From assembly GCF_034313845.1 (NCBI RefSeq), contig NZ_JAVIWN010000003.1: a stretch of DNA of 64,000 nucleotides, one strand, 5' to 3'. The notes under the pieces are model-generated. The model ran no database searches and was not told where the DNA came from. It saw only the letters and a list, made by a program, of their open reading frames with translations. The stretch is from Actimicrobium sp034313845 (GTDB lineage Bacteria; Pseudomonadota; Gammaproteobacteria; Burkholderiales; Burkholderiaceae_D). This document shows, one piece after another, positions 35,021 through 46,086 of this stretch; the stretch's first letter is position 1; each line of letters starts with the position of its first letter. Position numbers and translations under genes: made by a program.

Positions 35021-35521
35021 TTATGCAGTTTGTGATCTGGGCCGATTGGCCAAAGCACGAATGGCAGCCAGCAACGTGGCATTGCGCGGCGTGTTTTCTA
35101 GCGCGCCTTCGAGTTGCGTCAATGCCGACACGGCCGGGTCGGGTAATCTCAGTTGCTTCTGCGGAGGCGGATTGTCACGCGGTCGGCCAACTTGCACTTT
35201 CAGTCTAATTGCATTAACTTGCCAGCCACGTTGAAGCAAGGCATCCTGAAGTTTTGGTAGCTGTTGCTTGAGTTTTGATGCCAGGGCAGCGTTCGGTGTC
35301 GACAGCACCAGCTGGTTCGACTCGAACTGCAAGACAGCGCAGCCGGCAAACATCGCCGGCAACGTCGCAGCACAGTCGGCTTGCAAGGACATCATGCGCG
35401 TAATCGATGGCAGCAGCGCCGCCATCTTGTCATGGCGTTGCAAAAAATCGGTGATGCCGTGCGAGGTCGGTTTTTTCCGGAGTGTGGTCCTGGCGGGTAC
35501 GAAAGTGGAGGGGCTCGTCAT
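35021..35521 (-). CDS. dciA: DciA family protein (DUF721)
   Basis: A 166-residue DUF721 protein, the family of DciA, which loads or operates the replicative helicase DnaB in bacteria without DnaC. The KH-like core is at about 40-110 (CAVLQFESNQLVLSTPNAALASKL split over 56-79). The N-terminus is basic and the C-terminus is variable. It is read away from the M23 peptidase gene, with the two start codons 129 bp apart. Gene order dciA / M23 / secA is usual for Burkholderiales. Confidence 0.82.
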   Translation of the reverse strand: MTSPSTFVPARTTLRKKPTSHGITDFLQRHDKMAALLPSITRMMSLQADCAATLPAMFAGCAVLQFESNQLVLSTPNAALASKLKQQLPKLQDALLQRGWQVNAIRLKVQVGRPRDNPPPQKQLRLPDPAVSALTQLEGALENTPRNATLLAAIRALANRPRSQTA

Positions 35522-35598
35522 CGCGAAACCTTACCATAATTGATTCCGTTGCAGATCGCACCGAGATCCATTAGCTGGCGCTGCGCCGCAGACGTATC

Positions 35599-35638
35599 AA
35601 GGAATCAGGGAATCAAGGAATCAAGGAATCAAGGAATC
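35599..35638 (+). repeat. 8-bp tandem repeat (AAGGAATC)5 before the M23 gene
   Basis: Five copies of AAGGAATC, with AGGGAATC as the second. The array ends 12 bases before the ATG at 35651. Every unit carries a Shine-Dalgarno-like AAGGA. Copy-number change would alter spacing in the leader by eight bases. Confidence 0.9.
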
Positions 35639-35650
35639 AACGGAGTCGAG

Positions 35651-36607
35651 ATGCAAATTATTTTGCTGCACCCGCGTTTTACGCAAGCCCGATCGGTCAC
35701 GCTCACGCTCAGACACGGTTTGCTGGCGATCGCGCTGCTCGTGGTGCTGGTGCTTGGTGCCACGGCGGCAATGACCTGGTTGACGCTGACGCACGCAATC
35801 AATATGTATTCGCCGTCGGTGCAGAAACTGCTTGATGCCGGCAATCAGGGCGAGGTTGCGCGCAACGATCGGTATGTTCGCGAAAATATCGCCGCCATGG
35901 CCATCAAGCTAGGCGAAATGCAAGCCCAGTTGATGCGTCTCGATGCACTCGGCGAACGGGTTCAGGGCCTGTCCGGAGTGAAGCCGGAAGAGTTCAATTT
36001 CAAGGAATTGCCGGGCCGCGGCGGGGCCGCGCCGCCAAACGCTCGCGTTGCGCCGCCCCTGGGTATCAGCCAGTTCCAGCAAGCGCTCGATGCGCTGGTC
36101 GTCGATATTGAACATCGTTCCGATTACATGAATGCGGTCGAGTCCACCCTTATGTTCGATAAGATACGCAGCAAGTTGCTGCCGACAATACAGCCGGTCA
36201 ACGTGTCCTACAATGCGTCCGGTTTTGGCTGGCGCATGGATCCGTTCACTGGTCGCAGTACTTTTCATGAGGGCATTGATTTTCCTGCGCCGACCGGCAC
36301 GGCGATCATCGCCGCTGCGGGCGGTGTGGTGATCGCGGCCGAATTCCATTCTCAGTTTGGCAACATGCTGGAGATCGATCACGGCAACGATATTGTGACC
36401 CGCTATGCCCATGCTTCGCGTCTGCTGATGAAAGTCGGCGACATCGTGCAACGGGGCCAGCATGTGGCTGACATCGGCACCACTGGCCGTTCGACCGGGG
36501 CGCATCTGCATTTCGAGGTGCTGGTCAAGGGCGTTCAGCAAGATCCGCACAAATTCCTGATTGCCGGCGCGGGTCAGGCCGCCGTGCCGCAAGTGACGCG
36601 AAAATAG
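35651..36607 (+). CDS. M23/LytM-domain peptidoglycan peptidase
   Basis: A 318-residue envelope protein. One membrane helix (about 23-45) is followed by a helical linker (about 60-110) and a C-terminal LytM domain with the zinc motifs H-E-G-I-D (about 206) and H-L-H-F-E (about 283), so catalytic residues are intact. It should cut peptidoglycan peptide bridges in the periplasm. The ATG at 35651 follows GGAGTCGAG. An upstream in-frame start at 35540 would translate through the octamer repeat and is unlikely. secA follows after 170 bases. Confidence 0.88.
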   Translation: MQIILLHPRFTQARSVTLTLRHGLLAIALLVVLVLGATAAMTWLTLTHAINMYSPSVQKLLDAGNQGEVARNDRYVRENIAAMAIKLGEMQAQLMRLDALGERVQGLSGVKPEEFNFKELPGRGGAAPPNARVAPPLGISQFQQALDALVVDIEHRSDYMNAVESTLMFDKIRSKLLPTIQPVNVSYNASGFGWRMDPFTGRSTFHEGIDFPAPTGTAIIAAAGGVVIAAEFHSQFGNMLEIDHGNDIVTRYAHASRLLMKVGDIVQRGQHVADIGTTGRSTGAHLHFEVLVKGVQQDPHKFLIAGAGQAAVPQVTRK

Positions 36608-36777
36608 TTGGTTATGATTAGTTAGCTATTGTTTCCCTGTGCGTAACCCCAACGTTCGTAATATCGCATGATAAACTCACTTCTTTTTCCGCTCACGTCC
36701 GTTTCTGTCGCGCCCAGCTTGCTCGTTCAGCCTGCTGTTTTTAGCGGTATCAACGGCGCCTATTTTAGAATCCAAGC

Positions 36778-39540
<2,763 letters not shown>

Positions 39541-39554
39541 CCGGTTACTGTGAT

Positions 39555-39584
39555 TAAAAAAGGCAGGATTTCCTGCCTTTTTTT
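39555..39584. terminator. Bidirectional intrinsic terminator after secA
   Basis: AGGCAGG (39561-39567) pairs with CCTGCCT (39572-39578), with an A-run before and a T-run after. Confidence 0.88.
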
Positions 39585-39605
39585 ACGACCGCAAATTCAC
39601 TCGCC

Positions 39606-39611
39606 TACAAT
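39606..39611 (+). promoter_or_regulatory. Probable -10 box of argJ
   Basis: TACAAT at 39606-39611 is a 5/6 match and lies 56 bp before the argJ ATG. The matching -35 (about 39583-39588, TTACGA) is poor and overlaps the secA terminator tail. Confidence 0.35.
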
Positions 39612-39666
39612 AGCGTCAGGCTTATTATTCGCTCCCTTGATCAACCACTCAGATTGCTCCGACACC

Positions 39667-40905
39667 ATGGCCGTTAATTCTCCTCTCCCCATTGCTGCGA
39701 ACCTGAAACCGGTCCCTGGCATCGAACTTGGCCATGCCGAAGCCGGCGTGCGCAAGCCCAATCGCAAGGACGTGCTGGTCATGACGCTGGCACCGACGGC
39801 TACCGTGGCCGGGGTGTTCACGCTCAACCGCTTTTGTGCGGCTCCGGTACAAGTCTGCAAGGCCCATCTGGAAGGCTTGCACATCGCCGGCACACCGATC
39901 CGTGCACTGGTCATCAATACCGGTAATGCCAATGCAGGAACCGGTGAAGCCGGCCTTGCCGATGCCAACGCCGTGTGCGATGCGCTGGCTGGTTTGCTGG
40001 GCTGCGACGCTGCACAAATCCTGCCGTTTTCGACGGGTGTGATCCTTGAGCCGCTGCCGGTGGCGCGCGTCAATGCCGGTCTGCCGCAAGCACTGGGTAA
40101 CCTGCGTGCCGATAACTGGTTCAACGCCGCTGAAACTATCATGACCACCGACACCCAGCCCAAGGCCGGCTCGGCAACCGTCGTCATCAACGGCGAAACC
40201 ATTACTCTCACCGGTATCAGCAAGGGTGCCGGCATGATCAAGCCGAACATGGCCACCATGCTGGGCTTTCTTGCCACGGATGCGGGTGTTGCGCAAAATG
40301 TGCTGGAGCATATGGTCAAGCAGGCGGCCGACCAGTCATTCAACTGCATCACGATCGATGGCGATACCTCGACCAACGATTCGTTCATGCTGATCGCCAC
40401 CGGCACCGCAAAGTTGCAGATCACTGATAGTGATTCGCCCGAGTACGTTTTGTTGGCCGAGGCCGTGACGAACCTGTCGCGTGAACTGGCGCAAATGATC
40501 GTGCGTGATGGCGAAGGTGCGACCAAGTTCATCACCGTCACGGTTGAAGAGGGCGTGAGCATCGAGGAGTGCCGCAAGATCGCCTATTCGATTGGCCATT
40601 CACCGCTGGTCAAGACGGCTTTTTTTGCGTCCGATCCGAATCTTGGCCGCATCCTTGCGGCGATCGGCTATGCCGGTATTGATGACCTGGATGTGAGCAA
40701 GCTCGACTTGTACCTCGACGACGTCCTGGTGGCGCGTCATGGCGGTCGCAATCCGGCCTATCAGGAAGCCGATGGCCAGCGCGTGATGAAGCAGAGCGAA
40801 ATCACGGTGCGTGTCAAACTCGGTCGTGGCGCTGCAGCGGCCACCATCTGGACCTGTGACTTGTCGCACGATTACGTCACCATCAACGCCGACTACCGTT
40901 CCTAA
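39667..40905 (+). CDS. argJ: Glutamate N-acetyltransferase / ornithine acetyltransferase ArgJ
   Basis: Transfers acetyl from N-acetylornithine to glutamate in cyclic arginine synthesis, and may also use acetyl-CoA. A protein of 412 residues. The self-cleavage site is A196-T197 in KPNMATMLG, with Thr197 becoming the nucleophile of the beta chain. GDTSTNDSF and the C-terminal TCDLSHDYVTINADYRS are typical. The ATG at 39667 begins the conserved N-terminus; the longer frame upstream runs through the terminator. Confidence 0.96.
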   Translation: MAVNSPLPIAANLKPVPGIELGHAEAGVRKPNRKDVLVMTLAPTATVAGVFTLNRFCAAPVQVCKAHLEGLHIAGTPIRALVINTGNANAGTGEAGLADANAVCDALAGLLGCDAAQILPFSTGVILEPLPVARVNAGLPQALGNLRADNWFNAAETIMTTDTQPKAGSATVVINGETITLTGISKGAGMIKPNMATMLGFLATDAGVAQNVLEHMVKQAADQSFNCITIDGDTSTNDSFMLIATGTAKLQITDSDSPEYVLLAEAVTNLSRELAQMIVRDGEGATKFITVTVEEGVSIEECRKIAYSIGHSPLVKTAFFASDPNLGRILAAIGYAGIDDLDVSKLDLYLDDVLVARHGGRNPAYQEADGQRVMKQSEITVRVKLGRGAAAATIWTCDLSHDYVTINADYRS

Positions 40906-40932
40906 TTTTCGTTCCCAACAGACACCTGACCC

Positions 40933-41799
40933 ATGACCCAGCTAGACCAATTTTTACAACGTGCCGAACACCTGCTGGCTCGCCTCGAGGCAGTCTTGCC
41001 ACAAAGTCCTGCCGCGATCGACTGGCAGGCCGGTACCGCATTCCGCTGGCGCAAGCGTAACGGTATCGGCAGCTTGCAGGCAGTGCGGCAAGTCGCCACG
41101 ATTGCGTTATCCGACTTGCAGAACATCGCACCGCAAAAAGAACAGATCGAACAGAACACGCTGCAGTTCGTGCGTGGCCGGCCGGCCAACAACGTGTTGC
41201 TCACTGGCGCACGGGGTACCGGAAAATCCTCTTTGATCAAGGCGTGCCTGAACCAGTTTGCGGCACAGGGCCTGCGCCTGATCGAAGTCGACAAGGAAGA
41301 CCTGGCCGACCTGGCCGACATCGTCGATCTGATCGCGGGTCGGCCGGAACGGTTCATCATTTTTTGCGACGACCTGTCCTTCGAGGAAGGCGAGCATGGC
41401 TACAAGGCACTGAAGGTGGCGCTCGATGGCAGTATTGCCGCCCAATCGGACAACGTGCTGATCTACGCTACCTCGAACCGGCGCCACCTGATGCCGGAAC
41501 GGATGGCCGACAACGCCACGTACCGGAACGATGAGTCAGGGGATTTGCATCCGGGGGAAACCGTCGAAGAAAAAATTTCGCTGTCCGAGCGCTTTGGCCT
41601 GTGGGTATCGTTCTATCCGTTCAAGCAGGATGACTATCTGGCCATTGCCGGACACTGGCTATTGCATTTTGGTTCTACGCCCGAGCAGGTGCTGGCAGCG
41701 CGTGGCGATGCCCTGCGCTGGGCCTTGCAGCGCGGTTCGCGCTCGGGCCGGGTGGCATGGCAATTTGCGCGTGATTATGCCGGCAAGCTGCATGGCTGA
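40933..41799 (+). CDS. DUF815 AAA-type ATPase
   Basis: A 288-residue P-loop ATPase of the DUF815 family. Walker A GARGTGKSS is near residue 92 and Walker B FIIFCDDLSF near 138. A later YATSNRRHLMPERMADN block, common in the family, acts as sensor region. Its cellular role is not established. The gene overlaps the start of mutT by eight bases and follows argJ after 27, so the three probably form one operon. Confidence 0.88.
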   Translation: MTQLDQFLQRAEHLLARLEAVLPQSPAAIDWQAGTAFRWRKRNGIGSLQAVRQVATIALSDLQNIAPQKEQIEQNTLQFVRGRPANNVLLTGARGTGKSSLIKACLNQFAAQGLRLIEVDKEDLADLADIVDLIAGRPERFIIFCDDLSFEEGEHGYKALKVALDGSIAAQSDNVLIYATSNRRHLMPERMADNATYRNDESGDLHPGETVEEKISLSERFGLWVSFYPFKQDDYLAIAGHWLLHFGSTPEQVLAARGDALRWALQRGSRSGRVAWQFARDYAGKLHG

Positions 41800-42232
41800 T
41801 CATGCTCCCGTGGCCGTCCCGATCGACGTGGCGGTCGGCATCCTGATGCAACCGAATGGCGATGTCTTGCTGGGCCAGCGTCCGGCCGGCAAGCCGTATG
41901 CCGGCTACTGGGAATTCCCCGGTGGCAAAGTCGAGCCGGGGGAATCGATTTTCGCGGCCTTGCAGCGTGAGTTCGTCGAAGAACTCGGTATCGACATACG
42001 CAGTGCGCGGCCATGGTGCGGCGTCGAGCATGTCTACCCGCACGCGCATGTCCGGCTGCATTTTTACATCAGTGAGGATTGGCACGGCTTGCCACAAAGT
42101 CTGGAAGGACAGGCTTTTGCCTGGCAGGGAAGGGTCGACCTTGCGCCGCTATTACCGGCGACGATTCCATTGATTGCGTGGCTTGATCAGCTGCGTTTTG
42201 GCGAGAGCAGGGAGTCACGCAGCAACAGTTGA
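41792..42232 (+). CDS. mutT: 8-oxo-dGTP diphosphatase MutT (NUDIX)
   Basis: Sanitises the nucleotide pool by hydrolysing 8-oxo-dGTP. A protein of 146 residues with a complete NUDIX box at 45-67 (G45, E51, R59-E60, E63-E64, G66) after the MutT-like YWEFPGGKVE. The ATG at 41792 lies inside the end of the DUF815 gene. No MutT-associated thiamine synthase extension is present. Closely related pyrophosphohydrolases cannot be excluded from sequence alone. Confidence 0.88.
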   Translation: MADHAPVAVPIDVAVGILMQPNGDVLLGQRPAGKPYAGYWEFPGGKVEPGESIFAALQREFVEELGIDIRSARPWCGVEHVYPHAHVRLHFYISEDWHGLPQSLEGQAFAWQGRVDLAPLLPATIPLIAWLDQLRFGESRESRSNS

Positions 42233-42275
42233 TGCGCGGACAAGAGCGCACACCTGTTCTTGCTGACGACTCGCA

Positions 42276-42470
42276 TCAGCGTTGTGGTGTCTCGTCGGGG
42301 TCCGCGTCCGGGTCATCGAGCGGCGGGCTTCCCGGGATGGTGTATTTTTCTTCGGCCCATGCGCCGAGATCAATCTGTTTACAGCGTTCGGAGCAGAACG
42401 GACGGTACTTGCTGGCTTCCGACCATGTCACCTTGGTGCCGCAGGTCGGGCAATCCACTACTGTTGCCAT
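42276..42470 (-). CDS. yacG: DNA gyrase inhibitor YacG
   Basis: A 64-residue zinc protein. The four ligands C7, C10, C26 and C30 are in place (VDCPTCGTKV and FCSERCK), followed by the family-typical IDLGAWAEEKY and an acidic tail (DDPDADPDE). E. coli YacG binds GyrB and blocks DNA binding. It is the last gene of the pilB-pilC-pilD-coaE-zapD-yacG block. Confidence 0.92.
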   Translation of the reverse strand: MATVVDCPTCGTKVTWSEASKYRPFCSERCKQIDLGAWAEEKYTIPGSPPLDDPDADPDETPQR

Positions 42471-42500
42471 GTGCTGGTAGTCACTTAAAAAAAGAGGGTG

Positions 42501-43256
42501 TTAAAAGTTGCAGAGGGTCAGTTCAAACGGCACATCTGCTTCGCTGGGTTTGGGTTTCATGTCGCCATCCTGTGACGTAAAACGTACCCACAGCATGTAC
42601 TTGTTGGCGGAAATTTCCGGAATCGCGCCAAGCTGTCCATCGATGGTCAAGCGCAGCATCTGGTAGACCTTGCCCTGCAACATTTGTTGGTAGCTGCCGG
42701 CGTGCGCCACCATCGGGGCGGCGCGCCCGGATTCGCGCAACAGACGCAGTACCAGATTGATCGCGCCGAACAGCGGTGCCATCGGTGCAAACCAGGCGGC
42801 GATGTCATCGAAGCGTTTTTGGGGCGGGCCCTGCTGCCACGCGTAATACGATGGCAAATCAAATTCGCAGGCCCCGCCGGGAATGATGGTGCGTCCGCGG
42901 ATGCTCATCAGCCATTCATTGTCGCGCACGTTCTGGCCGGTTTTGCCTTGGGCAGCGATTAATGCGCTGCTGATCTGGTCGAGTTCGGCGAGTACGGCGT
43001 CGAGGCGTTCGGGTTGCACGTTCGGATTTGAACGGAAGCCCATCAAGGTCTGCTTTTGTCGTTCGAGTTCCTGCAAGAGATCCGATTTCAGATCAGCGCG
43101 ACCGGCCACTTCAAGCATCTCGAAAATCGTGGAGAGCGCGACGTGGTGTTGCAGCGGGTGTTCCTGGTGCAGGAAAAAAGCAAATTTTTCGTACAGGTCT
43201 TCGAGTCGCAGCAACGTGCGAATACGCTCATTGAAAGGGTATTCGTAAACAATCAA
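42501..43256 (-). CDS. zapD: Z-ring protein ZapD
   Basis: Cross-links FtsZ filaments during division. A protein of 251 residues with the family block VYEYPFNERIRTLLRLEDLY at the N-terminus and an all-helical first half followed by a beta domain. I take a TTG start at 43256 because homologues begin at this point and AGGGAT lies upstream at a fitting distance. An ATG at 43295 would add 13 residues (264 in all) but has no good Shine-Dalgarno. Lies between coaE and yacG. Confidence 0.9.
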   Translation of the reverse strand: MIVYEYPFNERIRTLLRLEDLYEKFAFFLHQEHPLQHHVALSTIFEMLEVAGRADLKSDLLQELERQKQTLMGFRSNPNVQPERLDAVLAELDQISSALIAAQGKTGQNVRDNEWLMSIRGRTIIPGGACEFDLPSYYAWQQGPPQKRFDDIAAWFAPMAPLFGAINLVLRLLRESGRAAPMVAHAGSYQQMLQGKVYQMLRLTIDGQLGAIPEISANKYMLWVRFTSQDGDMKPKPSEADVPFELTLCNF

Positions 43257-43344
43257 AATGGCATCCCTAAAAAGTTCGGCAACCGATACTGGCATGATTC
43301 TGAACGATGCAGCGTGAAATTACAAACGCAGACATGCGCCGGCG

Positions 43345-43977
43345 TCACGGCGACGCGGCCAGCGCGCAGTACAGCGCATGCAGACGCTCGACCTGCGGTA
43401 CCAGCGCAGCCGTATCGCCATCATTGCAGATCAGGTCATCGGCCGCCGCGTGCCGTTGTGCGCGCGTGGCCTGGGTCGCCATGATGGCATGAACCTGCTC
43501 TTCAGTGAGGCCATTACGTTGCATGACACGTGCGATTTGCAGTTTTTCCGGACAATCAACGACCAGAATGCGCGTGACCCGTTCGCGCCAGTGGCCGGAC
43601 TCCACTAACAGCGGCACCACGAAGAGTGTGTACAGGCCGGTTGCCTGCGCGGCGGCGCGCGCCACTTCCTGTCTGATCAGCGGATGCAGGATCGCTTCGA
43701 GATTTTTTTTGGCGACCGGATCACTGAATACCCGGTCGCGCATCATCGCGCGGTTCATCGCCCCATCTGCTTGCAGGAATTGCGTACCAAACGACCTGGC
43801 GATGGCTGGCAGTGCAGTACCGCCGGGCTCGGTCAGATGGTGTGCAATCAGATCGGCATCAATCAATGTGACGCCGCGTTCAGCGAACAGGTCCGCAACG
43901 GTACTCTTGCCGCTGCCGATACCGCCGGTCAGACCGACTGAAAAATCGCCGGAGCCGGCGACGGTCACGCCAGCCAC
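43345..43977 (-). CDS. coaE: Dephospho-CoA kinase CoaE
   Basis: Last step of coenzyme A synthesis: phosphorylates the 3' hydroxyl of dephospho-CoA. A protein of 210 residues with P-loop G18-G-I-G-S-G-K-S25, DADLIAHHLTEPGG (about 40) and the lid and CoA region LHPLIR (about 98). The start is GTG at 43977 and overlaps pilD by 13 bases; a second GTG three codons later is possible. Conserved location downstream of pilD. Confidence 0.95.
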   Translation of the reverse strand: MAGVTVAGSGDFSVGLTGGIGSGKSTVADLFAERGVTLIDADLIAHHLTEPGGTALPAIARSFGTQFLQADGAMNRAMMRDRVFSDPVAKKNLEAILHPLIRQEVARAAAQATGLYTLFVVPLLVESGHWRERVTRILVVDCPEKLQIARVMQRNGLTEEQVHAIMATQATRAQRHAAADDLICNDGDTAALVPQVERLHALYCALAASP

Positions 43978-44831
43978 TGCATGTACGACCGCGTCAGGGC
44001 CTGGCCCGCTAGCAGAGCCAGCAGCCCGGCTGCGGCCAGATACGGTCCGAACGGGATCGGATTATCCCGTCCGTGCTTGCCGAACAGGATCAGGCAGAGG
44101 CCGACTACGGCACCAACGAGTGACGACAGCAGGATAATCAGAGGCAGCATTTGCCAGCCCATCCAGGCACCTAGCGCAGCAAGTAACTTGAAGTCGCCAT
44201 AGCCCATGCCCTCCTTGCCGGTCAGCAGTTTAAAAACCCAGTAGATCGTCCACAGGCACAGATAGCCGGCAACGGCACCGATGACGGCATCACTGAGCGG
44301 CACGAAGGTAGCGTGGATGTTCAATAACAAGCCGATCCACAGCAACGGATAGGTCAGATCATCCGGCAGCAACTGGGTGTCGGCATCAATGCCGCTCATC
44401 GCAATAAGTAGCCAGGCAAAGATCAGCGCCGCCAGGCCGGTGATCCCTGCACCGAAATGCCAGATCAGCGCGGCCGACATCAGCGCCGTGAACAATTCGA
44501 CGAGCGGGTAGCGCGCCGAAATCGGTTCCTTGCACTGCTTGCATTTCCCGCCCAGCGCCAGATAACTGATGACGGGAATATTCTCGATGCCGCTGATGGC
44601 GTGGTGACAATGCGGACAGGCTGAGCGCGGCAACATCAGGTTGTAGCGGTCGGTGTGCGGCAACGGCCGCCCGCTTTCACTGGCGACATAATTATCGGAT
44701 TCACGTTGCATCATCTTCGGCATCCGATAAATGACAACGTTCAGAAAACTGCCAATCAGCAAGCCGAGCAGACCGGCAATGGCCGCGCCCAACGCATTGC
44801 CGGGCGTCGCAAAAACTGCAAAATCCTGCAT
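43965..44831 (-). CDS. pilD: Prepilin peptidase/N-methyltransferase PilD
   Basis: Inner-membrane aspartic protease that cleaves and N-methylates type IV prepilins and type II pseudopilins. A protein of 288 residues with about eight membrane helices. The cytoplasmic zinc loop has C72, C75, C97 and C100. The catalytic aspartates are D149 (GIDADTQLLPD) and D213 (GYGDFK). The ATG shares one base with the pilC stop. No pilin gene lies in the window. Confidence 0.95.
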   Translation of the reverse strand: MQDFAVFATPGNALGAAIAGLLGLLIGSFLNVVIYRMPKMMQRESDNYVASESGRPLPHTDRYNLMLPRSACPHCHHAISGIENIPVISYLALGGKCKQCKEPISARYPLVELFTALMSAALIWHFGAGITGLAALIFAWLLIAMSGIDADTQLLPDDLTYPLLWIGLLLNIHATFVPLSDAVIGAVAGYLCLWTIYWVFKLLTGKEGMGYGDFKLLAALGAWMGWQMLPLIILLSSLVGAVVGLCLILFGKHGRDNPIPFGPYLAAAGLLALLAGQALTRSYMQWLA

Positions 44832-46063
44832 CAAACCACGGCTCCCAACTTAAAGATCGGCAAGTACATCGCAATAACCAGACCACCAATGATGACACCG
44901 AGAACGACCATGATCAGCGGTTCCATCAGGCTGGAAATGGCGGCGACGGCATCATCGACTTCGTTTTCATAGAAGTCGGCGACCTTGCCCAGCATATTGT
45001 CGAGCGAGCCTGACTCTTCGCCGATCGAAACCATCTGGGTCACCATGTTCGGGAAGACGTTGGCGTTTTGCATCGCCACCGTGAGGCTGGTGCCGGTGCT
45101 GACTTCGGACTGGATTTTCTTGGTCGCATCGAGATACACGGCGTTGCCTGCTGCTCCGCCGACCGAATCGAGTGACTCGACTAACGGTACGCCGGCGGCG
45201 AACATAGTCGCGAGCGTGCGCGTCCAGCGCGCGATGGTCGCTTTGCGGATGACCGCACCAAAGATCGGTGCTTGCAGCAGCGCCCGGTCCATGAAGCGCT
45301 GGACTTTGAGCGAGCGCCGCCAGGACTGGAAAAACAGGTAGACGCTACCAAAAAGCAGGCCGAAGATCAGATACCAGTAGGACACGAAAAAATCCGAGAT
45401 CGCCATCACGATCAGCGTTGGTCCAGGTAAATCTGCACCGAAGCTCTTGAATACTTCCTTGAAGGCGGGGACGACGAAAATCATGATCACGGCGGTGACG
45501 ACAAAGGCAACGACCAGAATCGAGATCGGATAAAACAGCGCCGACTTGATCTTGCCTTTGATGGCGATTGTCTTTTCCTTGTAGATCGCCAGTCGGGTCA
45601 GCAAGTCTTCCAGGATACCTGCCTGTTCGCCGGCACCGACCAGGTTGCAGAACAGCGGATCGAAATACAGCGGGAATTTACGGAAGGCCTGATTCAGGCT
45701 GGTACCGGTTTCGACATCACTTCGGATTTCCATGATCAGCTTTGACATCGACGGATTGGCATGGCCCTTGGCAACGATATCAAACGATTGCAGCAACGGT
45801 ACGCCGGCCTTCATCATCGTGGCCAATTGACGGGTGAACAGGCTGATGTCCTTGTCGGTAATTTTTTTGCCGCCACGGAAGTTTTTTTTCTTGACCTTGG
45901 TAGTCATGACGCCCTGGCGGCGCAGTGTTGCATTGACGATGGCTTCGCCGTTGGCGCGCATTTCGCCGCGGACCATCTTGCCCGCCTTGTCCTTGCCTTC
46001 CCAGGCGTAGATTGATTCCTTGACGGCCAGTGACCCACCTGTTTTTCGGGCTGCGGTTGCCAT
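44831..46063 (-). CDS. pilC: Type IV pilus inner-membrane platform protein PilC
   Basis: A 410-residue GspF/PilC-type protein with two repeated T2SSF domains (about 75-198 and 278-400), each with GEQAGILEDLL or GEESGSLDNML, and three membrane helices. It couples the PilB and PilT motors to pilus assembly. AGGAG precedes the ATG. It lies 23 bases after pilB. Confidence 0.96.
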   Translation of the reverse strand: MATAARKTGGSLAVKESIYAWEGKDKAGKMVRGEMRANGEAIVNATLRRQGVMTTKVKKKNFRGGKKITDKDISLFTRQLATMMKAGVPLLQSFDIVAKGHANPSMSKLIMEIRSDVETGTSLNQAFRKFPLYFDPLFCNLVGAGEQAGILEDLLTRLAIYKEKTIAIKGKIKSALFYPISILVVAFVVTAVIMIFVVPAFKEVFKSFGADLPGPTLIVMAISDFFVSYWYLIFGLLFGSVYLFFQSWRRSLKVQRFMDRALLQAPIFGAVIRKATIARWTRTLATMFAAGVPLVESLDSVGGAAGNAVYLDATKKIQSEVSTGTSLTVAMQNANVFPNMVTQMVSIGEESGSLDNMLGKVADFYENEVDDAVAAISSLMEPLIMVVLGVIIGGLVIAMYLPIFKLGAVV

Positions 46064-46086
46064 GATTACTCCTGGGTTATTCTTGA

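Noticed and set aside
34423..35082. Long reverse-strand frame overlapping the O-antigen ligase and dciA
   Set aside because: It overlaps two supported genes, has no conserved features and changes composition midway.
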